This document shows, in pieces, positions 12,057 to 23,300 of a stretch of 64,000 nt of DNA. Origin of the DNA: Chromobotia macracanthus (lineage: Eukaryota > Chordata > Actinopteri > Cypriniformes > Botiidae); the NCBI GenBank assembly GCA_036877525.1, contig JAZGTH010000066.1:1622501-1686500 (forward strand), written 5' to 3'. How positions within the stretch are numbered: the first letter of the stretch is position 1; each line of letters opens with the position of its first letter. Both the position numbers and the translations under genes were made by a program. The notes beneath the pieces are model-generated. The model had not been told where the DNA came from and did not search any database. It saw only the letters and a program-made list of their open reading frames with translations.

Positions 12057-15000
12057 TTAATATTTGATGCATTTCAGATGGTTTTTGAAATAATGGTGGC
12101 TCATTTTCCTCTCCGAATCACTTTTTGGAGGATACCTGTAGTTATTATAATCGCCTGTGGCCTTGCGTTCCTGGTGGCTGATTTTGACACCTCTGCAAGT
12201 GACGACCAGCAAATCCCCGAGTCCATCAACAAAAAATTCTAAAGATGGAATAAAGTTGAAAAAGAAAATAAGATGTTATTCTTTATTTTTCTGGAACACC
12301 TGTTGGTATAATCTAAAAAAGAAATGACTTTGTGAGCCTCGCTTTATTTCCCAGGGGAAATATTTCCTTTTGAAACAGGAAGCTGAGGCATTGAATGGCA
12401 AGTTCACAACACAGCTGTGAAGTGTGATTTACTAATGCTAATTAAAAGACGACAATATAAAGGAGGAGGGGCTTTTTCATGATGTCATCTATTTTTCTGT
12501 CCAAAAAACATTTATAAGCGTAATATTTAGGACCGTTTGCCTGAAGCTTAGGATTACCAATAATAATGTCCTAATGTAACTAAATCATTTTGCGTCATTA
12601 AACCTCAGTATATTGTCAGGAACCGTGGGATTCATTTTGTTCGCCTGTATCTGTTTTTTTTATCGTAAAAGATTCAAAAGACGGAAGCTGTAGACTGTTT
12701 GATATTTTTTCAATCACCAAGGGCAACAGCTTCATCTAAGAATCTTCTTTACTGTTCTACTGAAGAACAACATCACCTACCCTTGGCAAACTATCTCTTT
12801 AAATCAAAACTCTCATTTTGTTCAGGTTTGGACCTTTTAACTACCCAGAATTCTTTGCAGTCCACCTACCAGTGTGAGCCACCCTTTTGAGGAATGGGTC
12901 AAAACCGACCCTCCGCACAGCATCGGTTCGACCCATGAAGTAGTTCACGACTCCGTCGGCATAGTAACACCCGTCAAATCCCGGCAGGGGTCCATAAGTA
13001 CCTCTGACACGTGTGATGCAGCCGCCTTCCTCGCTGTTCCCCTCTTCATATCGCAATTTGAAGGAAAAATGATTTTCCTGAACCTCACCACCAACCTAAA
13101 AAAGGTTAACTTCAGCAATTAACTCACAAAAACAAGACTGAATTTCAAATGTTACTGTTTTAAAGCTTATAAATCAGATAATGACAGCAGAAGATTCACT
13201 CACCACATCTAGTTCAGGATTGGCTTCCATAATCTCCACAAATCTCTCGATACGCGTCTCATTCAGAAACACAAAATCATCATCCACCCACAAGAAGTAT
13301 TTAGTCGTGACTTGTGACACGGCCAGATTTCTGCCTGCAAACCAGCCCTGAAAAATCAGAGTCACTTTTAAAACAAGCAAGCAGAGACGACACAATGATA
13401 TCACTAATATACTTAAATCTGCAATCTTTACCTTTTCTCTCTCTGTCTTAAAAGTAATAATAAAACTGCAGGTTACTTGACATACTTTATTTACAGAAAC
13501 TTACATTTCCCTTGAAATCAGACTCAACAGCTCAAGTTATAAATTATTATTATAAACTTACTGTCATGTACTTGCTCAATAACGTTTTTTGTTCATTTTG
13601 TTTGTACATGATGAAGGGTGAGGTGTGTCTGTACCTGTGCCGGAGGCATGATATATTGTTCTGTATTTACATCAGACACCTTCTCTGGATTATGACTGTC
13701 ATCAGCTACAATGATCTTTATGTTTGGGTAGAACAAACGAATGCTCTTGATGAGAACATTCAGTTCTTTATATCGGAGAAACGCTTTAATTAGTACAGTG
13801 ACCTGAGAGTTGATATCTAGAGAGAGAGAGACAGAGAGAGAGACAGAGAGAGAGAGAAAGCGAGAGTTATGTATCCATCACAGGCAGGTGTGGTTATTTT
13901 TCAGACACTTGTATTCACAATACAAACATACTGTACTTAAACTGTACTTAATTTTTATTGTTGTTGTTCATGTAATTTTCTCACCTTTCCCCGGATCAAA
14001 CAGCACAGGAACTGACGGACGTCTGATCTCAATCGGAAACATCACCTCGTGATTCTCATAAGAGAAGAACGCTACAAACAAGAGTAATCTAAAAGTTAAC
14101 TTCTTTAGTTAAAATGTTGATTTTTACCAACAGAAAGAGAGAGACGTGCTCCTGTTGTGCAAACACTAACACGGCAAACGTGGAAAGTATCACACTTGTA
14201 CCAAACTTTACACTGGTTTCACCTAAAACAGCTATGTGGTCAAAAGTCACCTTATACAGGTAGAATTTATTTATTTCCCAACTGTTCATACACACATAAA
14301 GAATACAAACATAATGTTATTATCTGGTGCCAATCAAATTGAGAATTTTAAAATTTAGAAATAGAATATACTGTTTGTTTTAAACAGTAACCTGTCATTC
14401 AGGTTATATTATTGTGACAATAGTCTACTGCCAACACACAGTGCTTACTCAACCAAAAAAAATGAAGAAACAATATCTTTATGAATAGCTATGTCACCCA
14501 CCAAACTGGTATTAGGCGTTTAATTGCCAAATGCTTCAAAAATATGAGCTGTTTTATAATAAACATGCGTTTCTAAGCTCTGAATACAGCAGATCACACG
14601 TCACACAATGGAGTCCGGTCTGTGGTCTGTTGTGGGAGGGCATAGATACCTATTCATTCCTGTGAGGAAAATTATACAAACTATTTTTACGACGAGAAAC
14701 AAGCTGAAACATGCCCGTATGTTTTTATACTTTCAACAGTCATCATCTGGATCTTCATCACGTATGATCATTTGTTGTGGATGTGCTCAGAAAAAGGTTA
14801 CAGACGCCAACAGAAGTTCGGCTGACAGAGAAAATACAAAAAAACACAGTTCCGGGTTTCTTGCTTCGTTTACAGTGTGAAAACCCCAAGGCGTGTTTAT
14901 CACAGTAAGTCATGCATATTATCATGCGCTTGCTGCTGCATATACAGACTGCAGTGCAAAACAGCAGCAGAGGAAAGCACAATGCGTCAAGCTTGATGTG

Positions 15001-17214
15001 GCTGTGACCGTCAGAGAATTAATTTTCCTCAAAAATGGCTCAATTCACTTCTGCATGTTTAAAACATGCCCCAGCCAGGTGCAACAGGCTGTATGCCAGG
15101 ATAAGGCGTTTTGAGCCAAGTAGGATTTGCAGCAAAGACATGCTGTAGAACAAGTTCCACCAATCTCAGCAAAAAACATGTCAGAACATACACATTAAAC
15201 ACATACACATTTTTTAAAAATGACACCACCCGCAAATCCTGAAGAGAGCTCCACCAATCAGAGTCACTTGTAGTCACCACTGAAACATAAATCATGCCAA
15301 ATGCACATTCCAAAATAAGCACTGCTAAGAACTATTTTATAAACCTAGAACTATTTTGGAAGTCTCAGAAAACTCCATGGAGAAAACTACTTCTGAAAAA
15401 TACTTCCAAAACCACACCCTCCAAACAAGTGAGGGTTGTGTTAAAAATCATGTTCCTCACCAAGATCTTCAGTCTTGATGTGGTAGATGGTGCTGGTGTA
15501 GGTCACTCTTCTCAGAAGGTCATTGAGATGTTGGAGGTTGGTGGAGGAGATGTTCAGAATTCTCTCATTCTGGCCAGTCACCTGTTCTCCTTCCTGAAGA
15601 TCTAACACAGACAGCAGCCCCTTCTTCACGCTCAGTGACACCTGCAGACGTTTGAAATCCCTTCAGCTCATGGTATAAACTTTAACTCATGATCCTCCAC
15701 CTTCAAAACACATCTTACACCAAGAGCTACATCAACCACACAAATCAAGCACTGTATGTTTAACTATAGCTTTGTTTTACACTTGTAAAGCTTCAAATGA
15801 AGGAAGGAAAAGACAGCTGATCCCCAAACAGACAGAGCTTGAATCAAACCAGAAGATAAGAACTGTAACCCTCCACCATTAGCACCAAAACTGTATGGAG
15901 CAGAACAAACCTTATAAACTGCTCTGTTTTTTGTGTGCAGAGCTAGACCTTTAGCAATGATAAATTTCTTCAGTTAATGCAGACAGAAATATATAATGGA
16001 GACATTATTATTACAAAATATCATTCTGCAGACTTTAATTTAACCTCAACTACTGAAAACCTACATAAATATGTAAAGTCAGGATAGGCTGTGTTTCCAG
16101 AAACATTGTTTGTTTTGCTGGTTAAGTCTCTTCACATCCTGATTAATAAGTAAAGCGCTCTTTATATGCAACTCTTGCATATAAAGCTGTGGGGCAATAA
16201 CATGTTTGATGTCCTACTTGCCTGTCAGTGAAATGTCTGATCATTAGAAATGAAACAGAGAAGCAGCAGAATGAAACACACCAGGAATGAGAGTTTTGTT
16301 CATGGGAGCCACTCTGAATCCTCTGATCGGGTACTGGAGAGGTGTGTTGGCGGGTGCGAGAAGCAGCACATCATTCTGTTTGCCCATCCTGAAAGTCAAA
16401 CGAGACAAGATCCTTAAAATAAGATTCAAGATTTTATTACAATGAGAGTTTTAACGTCATTAAGGAACGTCACAGAACCTGATCTGGTGCTGTCTGTATT
16501 CTTCTGCTCGCCGGCGCTGGAGGTCTTGTAACTCTTCTTTTGGCACATATTGGTTTGCTGGTTCAGTCTCTTGGCAGGAACAGATCTGAGGGCTCTCATT
16601 AGGAAATGGCCCTATACTGAAACAACGAGAAGTGATTCTTGTTAAACAATTTCACATTAAGTGTGCACACAAAGTAAACGGTGACACGGGTCAGATATTT
16701 CTGCACTGGCCGCACTCATCCGCACACAGACAGCAACTCAAGAGAAGAGGAATCGGCACATTTACTCACTCGGGTTTGTAGTAACTGGTGATCTGTGTGT
16801 CATTGTTACAGCTTGTGAGTTTTGAAAAGCTGGTGAGGGAGAAAAAGCAAATTTGTGAAACTTGTATCGCTTGTAACCAAAATGAAAGTAATAATAATAA
16901 TAATAATAATAATACAGAAGTGTTCAAATATCTTTCAGCAGTAATACACAATTTGAATGCTTGTAAAGGCTCCGATTATACAATTTCAACATTTGGAAAC
17001 GACAGATTTATTGGTGATTAGGAGACAAGAGCTTCTTCATAACGTGTGAGAATAAAAGACATGAGACTTATGAGACGGAAATCAGGAAGTTCACACCGTA
17101 CCTCAATATCTGCATGGAGGGTTTAGTCCAAAACCTTCCGTCTATGTGATACAACCAGACGAGGAGCACCGACACGACGACAGAAGCGACGATTAAAACG
17201 CGATGACGGTTCAT
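12057..17214 (-). CDS. b4galnt2: B4GALNT2-like beta-1,4-N-acetylgalactosaminyltransferase, tandem copy B (10 exons)
   Basis: Coding exons in transcript order are 17102-17214, 16770-16829, 16479-16616, 16282-16388, 15461-15641, 13985-14071, 13635-13816, 13204-13347, 12870-13095 and 12057-12238. Exons 3-10 have exactly the lengths of copy A. Exon 1 gives a type II signal anchor (residues about 6-24) unrelated in sequence to that of copy A. The stem keeps the CSC motif and RRRAEEY but is otherwise diverged. Exons 5-8 encode the same protein as copy A, including WVDDDF. Exon 9 differs only in a short 5' patch (VGGEVQENH against VGGAVDKNQ). In the last exon about 40 of 59 residues match copy A, ending HHYFKNHLKCIKY. 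Expected role: Golgi transfer of GalNAc to sialylated galactose acceptors. It lies upstream of copy A in the same orientation, start codons about 8.9 kb apart. Length is about 474-480 residues. I see no inactivating lesion. Confidence 0.9.
13413..13605 (+). mobile_element. Family 1 MITE-like element inside copy B intron 7
   Basis: Counterpart of the element at 5194-5408 with the same insertion point, nearly identical apart from a shorter ATT run. It lies inside the highly similar block shared by the two copies. Confidence 0.65.
14072..15460 (-). other. b4galnt2: Expanded intron 5 of copy B
   Basis: This intron is 1389 bases here but only 264 bases in copy A (5887-6150). The extra sequence has no recognisable gene. 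Only a few bases next to the flanking exons are shared with copy A, so the introns have different histories despite identical neighbouring exons. Confidence 0.7.
16083..16225 (-). mobile_element. Partial MITE-like element, GGTAGGGTAGGTGAT family (family 2)
   Basis: Shares in reverse orientation the series CCAGAAACAT, GCTGGTTAAGTCTCTTCACA, TCCTGAT and GATGTCCTACTTGCCTGTC with the copy at 59308-59573. Termini are incomplete. It lies in copy B intron 4 next to exon 4. Confidence 0.55.
16889..16914. repeat. (AAT)n microsatellite
   Basis: Uninterrupted AAT trinucleotide run in intron 1 of copy B. Confidence 0.9.
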
Positions 17215-17309
17215 GATCAACACATACGGTGAGTTAAATAACGACACAAGGTGGAAAGTAGGTCAATCAGCTGATGTTCACTGATTAATAAACATTCATA
17301 TCAGCGAGT

Positions 17310-17350
17310 AGATGAAGAAGAAGATGATGAAGAAGAAGAAGAAGAAGCAG
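17310..17350. repeat. GAA/GAT trinucleotide tract
   Basis: Runs of GAAGAAGAT and GAAGAA about 100 bases upstream of the copy B start codon, probably in its 5' UTR or core promoter. Confidence 0.8.
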
Positions 17351-17830
17351 CGCAGGTGAGTCTTCAGGGAGTGGCCCGAGTTTCCGGATCATCCGCCCCG
17401 CGTCGCGTCGCGTCTTCACGTCCTCCGTTAACCGGTCATCTGTAATGATCCATAACGACCACGACGATCCGTAACCCGGCCGGAGAGAAAGCAGCGGGAC
17501 CAAAGAGCTTCAGTCTCTAAAAATGAATGAAACAAAGTCGTACATCGACAGTAGAAAGTACGACATCACGCAGATCCAGAACACAAACCCGCGTCAGAAA
17601 CGCTGCGACCCCGCGTCAGAAACGCGACGCTTCTGCTAACCTGTGCGCAGGTATAGGATCAAAATGTGACTCCCTGTAAAATGTCGACTCCCCTTGTTTC
17701 ATCCTACTGTGATTGGGAGTACGAGTAGACGCGGGCGGGCTTTGCAGAGAGCGACCAATCAGATAGCAGCCTCGTAATGTATGAACCAATCAGAAACAAG
17801 GGGGTCCATTTTCTCTATATGTAACTGTAC
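17340..17830 (-). promoter_or_regulatory. CpG-rich upstream region of copy B with CCAAT boxes
   Basis: 17380-17650 is rich in CG (for example CGCGTCGCGTCGCGTC), unlike the AT-rich surroundings. It holds a direct repeat CCGCGTCAGAAACGC (near 17590 and 17613). Two ACCAATCAGA boxes follow near 17754 and 17785. The position directly upstream of copy B's first exon fits a CpG-island promoter. Copy A has no comparable region. Confidence 0.55.
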
Positions 17831-18840
17831 GATTGCGGCGACACGCTAACTAAACCCGATTTCACCAACACGTCGCTTTTGTCTTTTTTTTTAATGTTTT
17901 TAAAAAACATTTCCAGGAAAGGCCCATTATTGCCAAACTAATCCATGAAATGTAAAAAAAAAAAACTAATTATAATAGCATTACAGTACCTGCTCGACCT
18001 TGAAACCTGAAACTTGAAGATTTGTGTTTTACATGATGAAGTATGTAAAGGTGTGGCAAAGATGGTGATAAAGCAGAATTAGGCCTGTGTTTGTCAAACT
18101 GATCTCAGGTCAGTGGTGTGAACCAGAAATATTCCCACATTTATAACTTATAAGAAACCAAGAAGAAACCGACACCATACAGATATTTATGAGCTCTTAA
18201 TATAACGTAGAGCGTCTGAAGAGGACAGTGAATGATTAGCAACAAACCATGAAAATAACTATTTAATAAACTATTTATTATTATAGCAGATAATAAATAA
18301 ACTGACTCACAATTTGTGTGCATTTGAATACCTATACCAAATTACATACATAAATACATGAATGATATTGAAGTCAAACCTGCTTTCAGAACTATTTTAA
18401 AACTCATGTAACTATTTGAACTAAGGCAGGAATGTATTTGTGCTCATAAGAGAGAACAGACACACAGGAGCAGGCTCTCGTCTTTATTTATGCTACTGTA
18501 AACACCGCACATGTTTGTTTAAAGCTCTAACAATCTCTGTTTGAAACATAAAACTACAGGTTACTTTACGTGACCTCTCCAGGTATAAATCATTATTATA
18601 AACGTACTGTTGTAAGACATTTTAGACATTTCTGATCTTAACACTGATCTGTCATGTACTAGAGCTTGAACCTGAAGCGATTATTAAAGGACCCGCAGAG
18701 TCTCATACATTATGAGAGCAAATCTCTCAAAGCTGTCAGCTTTTAGTATCACTGATATCTGTCCTTTAAAAAAGTGATTTGTGTTCATGAGAAACCAATA
18801 ATTAACATTTTATTAAAAACATTATTGTACATGTTAAAGC
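17831..18840. other. Spacer between copy B promoter and NANS remnant
   Basis: AT-rich, with a truncated family 1 element (18519-18662). No gene is seen. Confidence 0.5.
18519..18662 (+). mobile_element. Truncated family 1 MITE-like element
   Basis: Contains TTTGAAACATAAAACTACAG, GGTTACTTTACGTGA and TATAAATCATTATTATAAAC, matching the middle of the 55811-56091 copy. The terminal repeats are eroded. Confidence 0.5.
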
Positions 18841-20354
18841 TATTACATTATTAATGACCCACTGACTTCTTTTGTGTTCATCATTTCATGGGTTATGGCC
18901 ACATCTTCTTCCACATCCACTGCGACTTTTACCGCCAGCATGTTAAAAGTTAATGTTATGCCCTTCTGCAGGGGCATCCGGGCGACTTACCCAGCTGTAA
19001 AAATAAAAATCACAGGGAATCTGATTTTATTTACATTTCATAACTTTATTTTTTGAACAGAAGGATTGGGGCAGAAGCTTTAAGGGGCAGAAGCATTCAT
19101 GTCTTTCCAAATTCCTTCAAGATGAATGTTGTATCTCACCTTGCTGTGGCAGGAAGCTTCATTGCTGTCTCAACTGTTCGGATCGCTCTCACCAGCTCTG
19201 CAAGTTCATCCTTCTCCAGCGAGGCCGGATGGTCACTTTCTTTTCAGGTCTTGTCCAGGGTCACATGACGCTCCACGATCTTTGCCCCTAGTGCCACAGC
19301 AGCTACAGACACATGGATGCCCGTCTCATGTCCGGAGTAGCCAATTGTAATGTCTGAAAACTGCTTCCAGAACTGCTCCTACAGTTGCAACAGTAAAATA
19401 CATCTCCTACTAAAGGAGCCAAACAATTGATAATGGAAAATCTGAGACAAGCCATTGAAAATTGAATCTAACCATTCTAGTCCTGCTTGATCATTTACAG
19501 TCAGATAATTGTCTGAGTGAGGTAACTGAGTCTGCTTATAGTTATTTAAAAGGATAGTTGTGAAAAAAATGAACATTTTCCATCATTTTCTCACCGTCGA
19601 ATCTTTCAAACCTCTGTGGAACACAAAAGATGATCTTTTTGAGAAATGTCTCAGTGGTTTTGTGTACAATGGAAGTCAGAAAATGGGTGCCACTGTTGTT
19701 TAGTTACCAACATACTTTAAAACATCTTTAAAAAGTCATACAGGTTTGAAATGTCATGAGAATTAGTAAATGATGGAAGACTTTTTGGGTGAACTATCCC
19801 CTTTAAGTAATTTTGGCACAGATTATTGAGCTAAACATGGTACAGATCAGATATGTGTAGGGGGGGTGTCAGATACAGAGGGGTGGGGCTCTTACAGGGA
19901 TCAGACTGAGGTTGACATGCTCTGTCGGCAGCGGATAAGTGCTGCTGCACTGCAGAAAGATGAAACTGGGATGGTGCTTCTTGACTGTCTGGTAAGCGTA
20001 GCTCATATTCTCCATAGATCACCAGTCAGCCGTACATATATGTCATGCAGATACTCCACAGAAAGAGTAATGCATAGAAACCATAACTTATGTTTATTTG
20101 TCTATTTTATACCTTCAGAAGCTCTATATAAAGTGACAAAAATACATTTCAAAACCCCTTATCAGTTTTTTTTTACCTCATCCATCCCTATTCTCCCAAG
20201 CTCATTCGCGTGCTGCTGTAGCTCCCTGTACTGCTGGTGACTGAACTGTAGATGGTGCTTGTGGGCTCCATAGGTTGGGCCCCAGGCGTGAGGAGACAAA
20301 TACGGGTGAATCTGTGCTCCAGCTCACTCTTCTGAAATTTGACACAATCAGCTC
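18841..20354 (-). pseudogene. nans: Decayed sialic acid synthase (NANS) copy, introns retained
   Basis: Four exon remnants on the minus strand match the N-acetylneuraminate synthase family in order. At 20177-20354: a GADCVKFQKSELEHRFTR start, then a small deletion with frame change, then SPHAWGPTYGAHKHHLQFSH and the QQYRELQQHANELG segment, followed by loss of several codons. At 19896 to about 20031: a segment with FIFLQCSSTYPLPTEHVNLS. At 19140-19378: ITIGYSGHETG, VALGAKIVERHVTLDKT, then a TGA (19244-19246) where the family has the Trp of DKTWKGSDH, then SDHPASLEKDELAELVRAIR. At 18841-18994: the start of the C-terminal domain, frame-disrupted and lacking about 20 internal residues. Splice-like borders remain, so it arose by DNA duplication and not by retroposition. 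Exons 1 and 3 were not found. A working enzyme condenses ManNAc-6-P with PEP to give Neu5Ac-9-P; this copy cannot make a full-length one. Confidence 0.88.
19547..19806. mobile_element. Non-autonomous DNA-transposon-like element with GGATAGTT/AACTATCC ends
   Basis: One end reads AAAAGGATAGTTGTGAAAAA and the other GGGTGAACTATCCCCTTT, an imperfect terminal inverted repeat. Inside are TCATTTTCTCACCGTCG, CTGTGGAACACAAAAGATGA and AATGGAAGTCAGAAAATGGG, typical of a very common cyprinid element. It sits inside an intron of the NANS remnant. Confidence 0.75.
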
Positions 20355-23300
20355 CTGTATAACAGGACAGAAGAAAACAAAAGAAAAGTATGTACATTCA
20401 GTGCACAAAGACTGATGGACTGTACCTGTCAACACAGGATAATATGCTCTGTACGTGACACATTATGACTTGAGGGCACAAAAAAGAAGATACACACACA
20501 CACACATAACAAAACAAGCGTTGACATTATCAGACTTGCCATCTGATAAAGACCCTCTCTACCTTAGCCATCCTGATCATATTTTTGATCATATCTCAAT
20601 GTCTCCCTGATGGTTCTGTTCAATCTCAGAAGGCATTCTGTAGATTAAATGGTGCAATTGAGTTGTGCAGCCAGCTGTTTGATCCACTGGTTAAACAGCC
20701 AGACACACTGCACAGAAACAGCCCGGTCTGCGCTGCCTTCTTTTGACAAAATATCCAAACCTGCATGAAAGCATCAGCGATTACACAGAAGATTTACTGC
20801 ACCTGTGTAGCAATGCAATGTAAACAGTGTTAAAGGCAGAGTAGGTGATTTTATCCAGAAATATTTTTTGTCATGCTGGTTAAAAAAAGTATAGCAGTAC
20901 TTTAAAGGATAGCAATTACTAAGTAACATGCTCTAAATATATTTATTTGGAAAGCACAGGACCATAACAAGCTCATCCAGTCATTAAATTCGGTCCGAAT
21001 GCAGTGATAGGACGTATTTGCATACCACCGCCCACCCTGCTTGCGTTTGTGTTGGAGGAGGCGTGGCTTTGGAGAGGCTCTGATCTTATGCTTTTAAAGT
21101 TAGCTTGCTATTGTTAGCCTCTCTACAATTGCCCACCCTACCTAATAGAGTTAAAGTTGATAAAATCTGTATAATATGATTATAAACCTGGCAGTGATAC
21201 TGTAGCTGAGCTCACCTCAGAAGTCTATATGATCTGTATGATCAGACCGCATCTCAGTAGCTGATCTTCTCCAGATCTTCTCCACTGCTGATTATATTAA
21301 ATATTAATATTGCTGTTGAGTGCACGACACACGTTTACAGTCATGTACATTTATACAGATTGTAGGTGAGTTATATTTTAAAGAAAGATTGATTAGTTAC
21401 ACATGGTGTATTACAAACACTTCCCACACGAGGGCAGCAGAGTCACGTGATCGCCTTTGTTTATTGAGCATATTAATCCATAACTTCAGTAACTTCATAC
21501 ATTCAATTTCTATGAGTCTGTGGATTTGTTTTTTAAATTACTGTATCATAATAATCCATTACATTTTAGGTAGCAAATTTAACAGTTATAATCCTAGTGT
21601 TTCTGATCATATCACACAATACTTTTAAAGACAACCTTTTACTTTAAAGTCCTTCTACACAAATAAGACGTTTCACCCCACAAGATCCAGCTTTTCCAAA
21701 AATAAAGGACAGATGAAAAAGAGAGAAGTGGAGAGGTGAGCTGATGTGTTTCTGAATGAAAGGAAGGATTTGTGCTTGTTGAGGTGCCGTCAGAACAGAG
21801 AATCTCTTACACACGTTCAGTATCAGTGAAGGTAAACAGTTAAACCTGTTTTTTGACTCCATTAAAACAACAGTTTTATCCATCCATCCCTCACACCTTC
21901 AGTCCCCAAACACTCGTCACAGAATCAACCAGTCCACGACGACACAATATCAGATAGTGTTGGGTGATTTATTGAGCACAAACCAGTGCTACACTGTTAT
22001 TCTCATGAAAACAATGTTTTACAACAGTTGAGTATTGGCTCAAAAGATTCAGTTGTTATTAGCAGGTAAAGAAAGATTAGAATCGTCTTATGAATACAGA
22101 TGAAATATCTGAGCAGATTTCAGATCTGCTGTTTCATGTCAGTACTGGGCCAAACTAGTTGCTCATTTTACATGACATCTCTGTTTGGGCATGTCTGGAA
22201 GGCGGGGCTTTGAAAAAAGGGGTGTGTCTAAACAGGGCGTGTCTTAAACATGGCAGGAAGTCTGGCGGAAGCACCAGAACTGATAACATCATATTTTTTT
22301 ACCCGGCAGCACAGAAGTTTTTCTCAACAATTTCAGCGAAAGATTTTGTTTAAGTGGCATTTGAGTGAAACCAAATTTAGCCGAACAAACAAATCTGGGG
22401 TGAATTGCTCTCTGTGGTGGTGGGTGGGAAACTGTGAGAAATTTGTATTGTGAGACACCAGTTGCTAAGGCACTCAGGAAGAGTGGAGATCCATCTGTGT
22501 AGATGTGTATTTATATCACACATGAATAATTAGCTGAAATGAAGAGAAAGAGAGAGGATGAGCTTTTCTGAAGCACTGGTCTGTTACATTAGCATATGTG
22601 TGTCAAAATATAAAGAAATAAATTCATTCTTCCAGCAGATGAATTATTCCCTGTAGCGCAAAACACCCAATATAATTAATAACAATAATGTATAGACAAC
22701 ATTAATATTGTAATATTAATATTAATATAAATATAATATATTAAAGTCACACATAACTAAAATTAAAGAGCAGTTAGTTACTCGCCCTCATGTTGTTTTC
22801 TATGGAACACAAAGGGAGAAGTTTTAAAGAATCTTTACCATACAATGACAGGTCATGGTGTCTCTCAAGGATCATAAAACACCAAATAAATACACAATAA
22901 AAACACATGAACATGCATAAGTAAGTTCTTCTGTAGTCATACCGTACCTTTGTGTGAAGAAAAAGAAACGTAATTAATAAATAAAATTCATAAGGAGTGA
23001 CGTGTGCCTGGGGAAGTAAAGGCAAACACACACGTGGAGGACATCATTGGGACTCTTTTTCTGGCTTGTTTTTTTGGTGTCCCTGCTGGATTCTCAGACC
23101 AGACTTGTGGTTAATTGGAGCAGGTTTTCTGTTTGCTTTGGGCATTAACTGGAAATGGATTCCACTCATGAGTCCAAGTAAACAATAACAGAATCTGACA
23201 TTTGGCAGAAAGAATTCTGTTGCAGAGTTTCAGTGGCAGAAACAGACACGTTTCATGAAGAGGAGAAACGGCTCTCAGCCAAACAGACGGAGACAAGGAA

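Noticed and set aside
14608..15114. Coding exon inside copy B intron 5
   Set aside because: Open frames exist on both strands but have no splice support or recognisable domain, and copy A lacks the segment.
20355..22500. First exon of the NANS remnant
   Set aside because: Searched for the start of the synthase domain (FIIAEIGQNHQG-like) on the minus strand and found nothing convincing.
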